From: Pelagibius litoralis
GTDB lineage: Bacteria > Pseudomonadota > Alphaproteobacteria > Kiloniellales > DSM-21159
Assembly (NCBI GenBank): GCA_029287455.1
Contig: JARFRB010000077.1
Span: forward strand, 1 to 49,830
Direction of reading: 5' to 3'
DNA length: 49,830 bases
Shown in pieces: positions 44,480 to 49,830 of this stretch. Numbering within the stretch: the first letter of the stretch is position 1; every line of letters starts with the position of its first letter. The position numbers and the translations under genes are program-made. Below the pieces are notes generated by a model, which searched no databases, was not told where the DNA came from, and saw only the letters and a list, made by a program, of their open reading frames with translations.

Positions 44480-44605
44480 CCAACAGGGAAACCTGGCAAC
44501 CGGTGGGGGCCTGCGGCGGAGCGCCGCAATGGCGAGTCGGTTTGCGTGGGTTACATTTTCAGGGGCAAGCCAGGCTCCGGAAAACGACGAGGGGTACAGC
44601 AAGGC

Positions 44606-45154
44606 ATGGTGGATACTGCGCACGGCGGAAAAGACGAGGCGGATCAGCCTAAACGGGATTTTCTCTTCCTGGCGGCCGGCGCCATGGGGGCCATCGGGAC
44701 CGCCGCCGTGGTTTGGCCGATGATCGACTCCCTGAACCCCTCGGCCGACGTTCTGGCCTTGGCAAGCACCGAGGTCGATCTTTCTCCGGTCGAGGTTGGC
44801 CAGGCGATCACTGTGACCTGGCGGGGCAAGCCGGTTTTCGTGCGCCACCGCACCGAGGCGGAGATCGATGAAGCGGGAGCGGTCGATCTAGCTGAGCTGC
44901 GCGACCCGCAGCCTGACTCCGAGCGCACCCAGAAGCCGGAATGGCTCGTCATGGTGGGGATTTGCACGCACCTCGGCTGCATTCCGCTCGGCCAGAAGCC
45001 GGGCGATCCGAAAGGCGAGTACGGTGGCTGGTTCTGCCCCTGCCACGGCTCCCACTACGACACCTCGGGCCGCATCCGCAAAGGCCCGGCGCCGGAGAAC
45101 ATGCTCGTGCCCACGCACGATTTCATCGACGACACAACCCTGGTCGTGGGTTAG
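44606..45154 (+). CDS. petA: Ubiquinol-cytochrome c reductase Rieske iron-sulfur subunit
   Basis: 182 residues. A Tat-type N-terminus (KRDFL at 16-20 followed by a hydrophobic anchor 21-40) retains the protein in the membrane. [2Fe-2S] ligands are C120/H122 (CTHLGC) and C144/H147 (CPCHGSHYD), with disulfide Cys C125 and C146. It oxidises ubiquinol and passes electrons to cytochrome c1. ATG 44606 chosen because it gives the standard leader. First gene of petABC. Confidence 0.96.
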   Translation: MVDTAHGGKDEADQPKRDFLFLAAGAMGAIGTAAVVWPMIDSLNPSADVLALASTEVDLSPVEVGQAITVTWRGKPVFVRHRTEAEIDEAGAVDLAELRDPQPDSERTQKPEWLVMVGICTHLGCIPLGQKPGDPKGEYGGWFCPCHGSHYDTSGRIRKGPAPENMLVPTHDFIDDTTLVVG

Positions 45155-45164
45155 GAGAGGCAAG

Positions 45165-46463
45165 ATGAGCGGCTTTCAAAGCGACAACGCCGTGGTGAAG
45201 TGGATTGACCACCGTTTGCCGATCTTCACCTACATGAACCACGAGCTCAACGAGTACCCGACACCGCGCAACCTCAGCTACATGTGGAACTTCGGGTCCT
45301 TGGCAGGGATCGCGCTGGTGATCATGATTGTCACCGGCATCTTGCTGGCGATGCAGTACACGCCCCATGTGGACCATGCCTTTGCCTCGGTCGAGCGGAT
45401 CATGCGCGACGTCAACTACGGCTGGCTGATCCGCTACGTGCACATGAACGGCGCGTCCTTCTTCTTCATCGTGGTCTACATCCACATTTTCCGCGGGCTC
45501 TATTACGGATCCTACAAGGCGCCACGGGAAATTCTCTGGATGCTGGGCGTCATTATCATGCTTTTGATGATGGCCACGGCCTTCATGGGTTATGTCTTGC
45601 CCTGGGGTCAGATGAGCTTCTGGGGCGCGACCGTGATCACCAATCTGTTCTCGGCGATCCCCCTGGTGGGCGAGGGCATCGTGACCTGGCTGTGGGGCGG
45701 CTTCTCGGTGGACAATCCGACGCTGAACCGCTTCTTCGCGCTGCATTACCTCCTGCCCTTCGTCATCGTGGGGGTGGTTTTCCTGCATCTTTGGGCGCTG
45801 CACCGCTTCGGGTCGAACAACCCCTTGGGCATCGATGCGAAGGGGCCGCAGGACAAGATCCCCTTCAACCCCTACTACACGGTGAAGGATGCCTTCGGCT
45901 TGGGGGTCTTCCTGATCTTCTTCGCCGCCTTCGTGTTCTTCGCGCCCAACTACATGGGCCACCCGGACAACTACATCGAGGCGAACCCCCTCGTAACGCC
46001 GCCGCATATCGTGCCGGAGTGGTACTTCCTGCCGTTCTACGCCATGTTGCGTGCCGTGACCTTCGACATCTCGATTCCCTTCACAGGGATCATCCTGATC
46101 GAGGCGAAGCTTGGGGGGGTGATCGTGATGTTCGCCTCCATCATCATCCTGTTCTTCCTGCCCTGGCTGGATAGCTCGCCCGTGCGCAGCGGGCGCTTCC
46201 GCCCGACCTTCAAATGGTTCTTCTGGATACTGGCGATCGATCTCGTGGCGCTCGGCTATCTCGGATCGAAGCCGGCGGAGCAGCCCTACGTGGCCTTCGC
46301 CCAGATCGCGACCGCGTACTATTTCTTCCACTTCCTGATCCTGCTGCCCTTGCTGGGTAAGCTGGAGCGGCCGAAACCCTTGCCCACCTCGATCAGCGAG
46401 CCGGTGCTCAAGGGGGGCGGAATGATGGCCGGCGCCGCCGCCAAGCCGATGGAGAAGCCCTGA
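45165..46463 (+). CDS. petB: Cytochrome b subunit of the bc1 complex
   Basis: 432 residues, eight membrane helices. Heme-ligand His in helices B and D ([22 protein letters not shown] and [24 protein letters not shown]), Qo-site PEWY ([14 protein letters not shown]) and [20 protein letters not shown] are all intact. Carries the two b hemes and both quinone sites. AGGAGAGGCAAG precedes ATG 45165; ten bases after petA. Stop overlaps the petC start by one base (TGATG). Confidence 0.97.
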   Translation: MSGFQSDNAVVKWIDHRLPIFTYMNHELNEYPTPRNLSYMWNFGSLAGIALVIMIVTGILLAMQYTPHVDHAFASVERIMRDVNYGWLIRYVHMNGASFFFIVVYIHIFRGLYYGSYKAPREILWMLGVIIMLLMMATAFMGYVLPWGQMSFWGATVITNLFSAIPLVGEGIVTWLWGGFSVDNPTLNRFFALHYLLPFVIVGVVFLHLWALHRFGSNNPLGIDAKGPQDKIPFNPYYTVKDAFGLGVFLIFFAAFVFFAPNYMGHPDNYIEANPLVTPPHIVPEWYFLPFYAMLRAVTFDISIPFTGIILIEAKLGGVIVMFASIIILFFLPWLDSSPVRSGRFRPTFKWFFWILAIDLVALGYLGSKPAEQPYVAFAQIATAYYFFHFLILLPLLGKLERPKPLPTSISEPVLKGGGMMAGAAAKPMEKP

Positions 46464-47254
46464 TGCCGAAAGCCATGATGAAGACCTTCGGGGCAGCCGC
46501 GATCGCGGCATCCATCCTCGGCGCGGCAATCGCCACCGCGCCACGGAGCGCGCAGGCCGCGGGCGAGGCCGTGCCGATCCCCAGCTACGACTGGTCCTTC
46601 AGCGGAATCTTCGGGACCTTCGACCGGGCGGCCATGCAGCGCGGGTTCCAGGTTTACACAGAGGTTTGCGCCTCCTGTCACGGCTTGGAGTACATAGCGT
46701 TCCGCAACCTCGCGGCGCTCGGCTACGACGAGGATCAGATCAAGGCCATTGCCGCGACCTACACCGTGGGGGACGGGCCTGACGACTTCGGCGAGATGTT
46801 CGAGCGCGAGGCCATTCCGGCGGACCGCTTCCCGCCGCCCTTTGCCAACGAGAACGCGGCGCGCGCCGCCATGGGCGGAGCCTATCCGCCGGACCTTTCC
46901 TTGATGACCAAGAAGCGCGCGAACGGCGTCAACTACCTGCACGCGCTCCTGATCGGTTACGAGGACCCGCCGGCGGGCGTGGAGGTGCCGGAAGGGCAGT
47001 ACTGGAACGCCTACTTCCCGGGACATCTGATCTCCATGCCGCCGCCCTTGCTGGAAGATCAGGTCGAGTTCTCGGACGGCACGCCGGCCACGGTCGAGCA
47101 GATGTCCTCCGACCTCACCACCTTCCTGGCCTGGGCTGCGGAGCCCATGATGGAGGAGCGCAAGCGCATGGGCGTGAAGGCCCTGCTGTTCCTCTTGGTG
47201 CTAACCGCCTTGCTCTATGCGGTGAAGCGCAAGATCTGGGCAGACATACATTAA
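46463..47254 (+). CDS. petC: Cytochrome c1 subunit of the bc1 complex
   Basis: 263 residues. Signal peptide ending at AQA (32), heme c motif CASCH at 69-73, axial Met in FPGHLISMPPPL, and a C-terminal membrane anchor (ALLFLLVLTALLYAVKRKIW). It takes electrons from the Rieske centre and passes them to soluble or membrane cytochrome c. Translationally coupled to petB. The complex implies aerobic or anaerobic respiration, not photosynthesis specifically, since no photosynthesis gene is present. Confidence 0.97.
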   Translation: MPKAMMKTFGAAAIAASILGAAIATAPRSAQAAGEAVPIPSYDWSFSGIFGTFDRAAMQRGFQVYTEVCASCHGLEYIAFRNLAALGYDEDQIKAIAATYTVGDGPDDFGEMFEREAIPADRFPPPFANENAARAAMGGAYPPDLSLMTKKRANGVNYLHALLIGYEDPPAGVEVPEGQYWNAYFPGHLISMPPPLLEDQVEFSDGTPATVEQMSSDLTTFLAWAAEPMMEERKRMGVKALLFLLVLTALLYAVKRKIWADIH

Positions 47255-47443
47255 GTCGCGGACCCTCGTTTCCGGGCCCTAGGCCTGGCCCTTTAGCATT
47301 TCTTCGGTGCCGATTGCCGCGCATCGCGTCGGGCGGGAGCTGCCGCCGTGAAATTGCGTTCCTTGCACTTGCGGGGGTCCCGTGTCTGTCCGGCCCTGGT
47401 GTAGTCTTGGGGAGTGATGAGATAAGGCAAGGAGTTTGGGGGC

Positions 47444-48343
47444 ATGCCAGATGCGGGGATGCCGCCGGTCATTGGCGTGATCGGTGGAAGCGGGCTTTAC
47501 GATATTCCGGGGTTGAGCGACGTCGCCTGGCGCAGCGTTGAGTCGCCCTTCGGCAAGGCGTCCGACGCGCTTCTGTTCGGCAGCCTGGACGGGCAGCCGA
47601 TCGTCTTCCTGCCCCGGCACGGGCGGGGCCATCCCTTGCCGCCGGACGCCTTGAACTACCGCGCGAACATCGACGCGCTGAAACGCTGCGGCGTTACCGA
47701 TATTATCTCCGTCAGCGCGGTTGGCTCGCTAAAGCCGGAGCTAACGCCGGGGACCTTCGTGCTGGTGGATCAGTTCATCGACCGCACTTTCGCGCGCAAG
47801 AAGTCTTTTTTCGGCGAGGGCCTTGTCGCCCATGTTTCCATGGCCGACCCGGTTTGCGGGCGCATGACGGAGCCACTGGCCGAAGCCCTGGAGGAACTGG
47901 GGATCCCGCACAGCCGGGGCGGGACTTATATGGTCATGGAGGGCCCTCAGTTCTCCACTAGAGCGGAGTCCCACCTCTACCGCTCCTGGGGCTGCGACGT
48001 GATCGGCATGACCAACATGCCGGAAGGCAAGCTCGCCCGTGAAGCCGAGATGTGCTACGCGACCGTCGCCATGGTCACCGATTTCGATTGCTGGCACGAG
48101 GACCACGACCACGTCACGGTCGACCAGGTCATCAAGGTGCTGCTGGCCAACGCCGACAAGGCCCGCGCGCTGATTCGCCAGGTGGCGCCAAAGCTCGCCC
48201 AGCGCCGGGAAAGCTGCTCGAAGGGCTGTCATACCGCCCTGGACACCGCCGTGATCACACATCCGGACCACCGGGATCCGGATATGATCGCCAAGTTGGA
48301 CGCGGTCGCCGGGCGCGCCCTTCGCGCGGCGAAGGCGGAATGA
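47444..48343 (+). CDS. mtnP: S-methyl-5'-thioadenosine phosphorylase
   Basis: 299 residues. IGVIGGSGLYDIPGL, PRHGRGHPLPPDALNYRANI, MEGPQFSTRAES and IGMTNMPEGKLAREAEMCYATVAMVTDFDCW are signatures of the MTAP branch of purine phosphorylases. It splits methylthioadenosine into adenine and methylthioribose-1-phosphate for methionine salvage. ATG 47444 is preceded by GGGGG and AAGGAG. Followed by a VOC-family gene after a small tandem duplication. Confidence 0.95.
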   Translation: MPDAGMPPVIGVIGGSGLYDIPGLSDVAWRSVESPFGKASDALLFGSLDGQPIVFLPRHGRGHPLPPDALNYRANIDALKRCGVTDIISVSAVGSLKPELTPGTFVLVDQFIDRTFARKKSFFGEGLVAHVSMADPVCGRMTEPLAEALEELGIPHSRGGTYMVMEGPQFSTRAESHLYRSWGCDVIGMTNMPEGKLAREAEMCYATVAMVTDFDCWHEDHDHVTVDQVIKVLLANADKARALIRQVAPKLAQRRESCSKGCHTALDTAVITHPDHRDPDMIAKLDAVAGRALRAAKAE

Positions 48344-48367
48344 CGGTGACGAAATGACGGTGACGAA
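48340..48367 (+). repeat. 14-bp tandem duplication between mtnP and the VOC gene
   Basis: ATGACGGTGACGAA occurs twice (48340-48353, 48354-48367) and is followed by ATGACCGG, the VOC start. The first copy overlaps the mtnP stop. Confidence 0.9.
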
Positions 48368-49222
48368 ATGACCGGGGCGTTTTCCGGCCTGGATCACGTC
48401 TTGGTGGGGGTGCGCGATTTGGAGGCCGCGCGGGCCACATGGACAGGCCTGGGCTTCAACCCCTGTCCGCGAGGCCGGCATACGGGTTGGGGCACCGCCA
48501 ACTACTGCCTGATGTTTCCGGGCGACTATGTCGAGCTTTTGGGGATCGTCGATCCGACGCAGTTCGTGAACCGCCTAGATAGTTTCTTGGAAAGCGGCGA
48601 GGGCCTGCTTGGCGTATCTTTCGCGAGCCCGGATCTGGCGGCCAGTGCCGACCGCTTGGCCCGGGCGGGCATTGTCTGCGAGGGGCCGAAAGATCTAAAG
48701 CGCACGATCGAGCTGCCCGGCGGCGAAGTCTTTCCCGCCTTTAAGCTGCTCTACCCGCCACCCGAGGCGGCGCCGGGCTTGAATGCCTTTGCTTGCCGAC
48801 ATCTTACTCCGGACCTGGTCTGGAATCCTGCGTGGCTTGACCACCCCAACAAGGCAACCGCAATCGCCGAAGTGGTGTCAGTGGCGGCCGACCCTGAAGC
48901 ACTGGCGCCGGCCTACGCGCTCCTCGCCGGCGAGGAGGCTGTGCGGTCCGCCAATGGCGCGTTGGAGGCGCGTTGCGGCCGGGCCATGCTGAGAGTTCTA
49001 ACGCCGGAAGCCTATCGAGAGCGCTATCCGGGCAGCGGGGAGGAGCCTGCCGGCGATTCGCCCCGGCTCGCCGCGCTCTCCATAGCCAGCTCGGACTTGG
49101 GGGAAACCCGGCGCGTCTTGGAGAGTAAGAGGGTGGCCTTCACCCAAGCGCCAAAGCCCGGCGGGCTGGACGTGCCGCCCGAGGCCGCGAGCGGCGTTCG
49201 CCTAAGTTTTCTTGGCGTCTAG
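48368..49222 (+). CDS. VOC / glyoxalase-like domain protein
   Basis: 284 residues. FSGLDHVLVGVRDLEAARATWTGLGFNP begins a vicinal-oxygen-chelate module of the Glyoxalase_3 type; a second module (VVSVAADPEALAPAYALLAGE) is less conserved. The first module has H (LDHV) and E (YVELLGI) as plausible metal ligands. Function unknown; relatives include metal-dependent isomerases and dioxygenases. Start at ATG 48368 after the duplication. Confidence 0.85.
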   Translation: MTGAFSGLDHVLVGVRDLEAARATWTGLGFNPCPRGRHTGWGTANYCLMFPGDYVELLGIVDPTQFVNRLDSFLESGEGLLGVSFASPDLAASADRLARAGIVCEGPKDLKRTIELPGGEVFPAFKLLYPPPEAAPGLNAFACRHLTPDLVWNPAWLDHPNKATAIAEVVSVAADPEALAPAYALLAGEEAVRSANGALEARCGRAMLRVLTPEAYRERYPGSGEEPAGDSPRLAALSIASSDLGETRRVLESKRVAFTQAPKPGGLDVPPEAASGVRLSFLGV

Positions 49223-49235
49223 GGCCACCCCGGCG

Positions 49236-49529
49236 TTACTGAATAAGAGCCGGGGCGATATCGTACTGCAGCAAGTTGCGCAGGAAGATAAGCAGCAGGA
49301 TCAAGATCATCGGTGAGATGTCGATCCCCCCGAGATTGGGCACGATTCGGCGGATTGGCCTCAACGCGGGCTCGGTGATGCGGTTCAGGAAGTCGCCGAT
49401 TGTGTAGACGAGCCGGTTGCTGGTGTTGATCACGTTGAAGGCGACCAGCCAGCTCAGTATGGCCCAGATGATCAGCATCCAGATGTAGATGTTGATCACC
49501 TGATCGATGAGAAACAACACGGCTGTCAT
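49236..49529 (-). CDS. YggT family membrane protein
   Basis: 97 residues, two conserved hydrophobic repeats (IYIWMLIIWAILSWLVAF and ISPMILILLLIFLRNLLQ) with the family motif NRITEPALRPIRRIVPNLGGIDISP. YggT proteins are inner-membrane proteins implicated in osmotic adaptation or cell-division-related complexes; role here unproven. ATG 49529. Converges with the VOC gene by 13 bases. Confidence 0.92.
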   Translation of the reverse strand: MTAVLFLIDQVINIYIWMLIIWAILSWLVAFNVINTSNRLVYTIGDFLNRITEPALRPIRRIVPNLGGIDISPMILILLLIFLRNLLQYDIAPALIQ

Positions 49530-49657
49530 GGCGTCAGCGAGGCTCCTATCGCGGTCTTGCGGATTCGCGGATCCTTTCTATACCTGCCAAGCCCGTGGGG
49601 GAGCAAGACGACAGGGCACCCCACGCAAATCACGCGTGCTCCCTGTCCAGGCACGGC

Positions 49658-49686
49658 TTGACATTCCCCCGGCCGCTACCCATTAT
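49658..49686 (+). promoter_or_regulatory. Candidate tRNA-Ala promoter
   Basis: TTGACA, 17 bases, CATTAT (perfect -35, 4 of 6 in -10). Predicted start is about 60 bases before the tRNA. Confidence 0.5.
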
Positions 49687-49751
49687 CCGCCCGCCGTCGC
49701 GGCCAGTTAGACACCGCGAGCCGGCGTCCCAACCTTGAAAAACCCTTCCGT

Positions 49752-49827
<76 letters not shown>

Positions 49828-49830
49828 TTT

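Noticed and set aside
45123-46544. 473-codon minus-strand frame opposite petB
   Set aside because: Antisense shadow of cytochrome b; highly charged low-complexity translation.
47255-47300. GGGCC/GGCCC hairpin after petC as terminator
   Set aside because: Only about five pairs with three T residues; too weak to list.

Overview
The window is G+C-rich, gene-dense DNA that reads as a chromosome segment of a free-living alphaproteobacterium, probably of the Rhodospirillales or a related order. The order is inferred from gene content and order only: a fused-operon bc1 complex (petABC), glnK-amtB behind a likely sigma-54 promoter, a moxR/DUF58/DUF4159 operon divergent from DUF1285/CoA-pyrophosphatase genes, rph-rdgB-hemW divergent from hrcA-grpE, and ybbN-LON-Trm112-DUF971 next to a UbiH-type hydroxylase. 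About fifty protein genes and one tRNA-Ala(CGC) are present. I see no rRNA, CRISPR array, intact insertion sequence or prophage.

Layout. 1-2.9 kb: end of a tungstate-type ABC importer (tupBC, minus) divergent from fdhD and mobA, together a molybdenum/tungsten formate-dehydrogenase maturation set. 2.9-6.1 kb: pirin with a divergent LysR regulator, a GNAT acetyltransferase and TspO. 6.1-13.0 kb: a minus-strand operon moxR > DUF58 > DUF4159 protein > MIDAS/glutamine-amidotransferase-like membrane protein > tspO. 13.0-15.2 kb: DUF1285, Nudix CoA pyrophosphatase, DUF6111 and a lipoprotein. 15.3-19.6 kb: ugpBAEC glycerol-3-phosphate importer with a strong hairpin after ugpB. 19.9-22.2 kb: ybbN/LON/Trm112/DUF971. 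22.2-23.0 kb: an MFS gene relic and an AT-rich stretch. 23.0-26.4 kb: ubiH-like gene divergent from glnK-amtB. 26.5-30.1 kb: methyltransferase, hemW, rdgB, rph. 30.3-34.6 kb: hrcA, grpE, htpG and DUF1232, a stress-chaperone block. 34.7-38.3 kb: an exported dienelactone-hydrolase-like protein lacking its nucleophile, an SDR, a sulfolactaldehyde-reductase-like dehydrogenase and a CheZ phosphatase. 38.6-40.4 kb: an amino-acid-type binding protein followed by almost 1 kb with orphan terminators that may end small RNAs. 40.4-43.0 kb: metY-type sulfhydrylase, alpha/beta hydrolase, thioesterase. 43.0-47.3 kb: hemF and trmL divergent from petABC. 47.4-49.8 kb: mtnP, a VOC protein, YggT and tRNA-Ala.

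Most genes are ordinary core functions. The places worth a second look are the moxR-tspO operon, the orphan-terminator intergenic region at 39.9-40.3 kb, the minus-strand terminator/small-RNA candidate at 37.4 kb, the hydrolase with Gly in the nucleophile position, the YihU-like reductase, the sigma-54/palindrome leader of glnK, and several non-ATG starts. No clear, wholly new system is visible; the best candidates are the putative small RNAs and the TspO-coupled VWA/MoxR operon. All start sites, promoters and RNA calls are made by eye.
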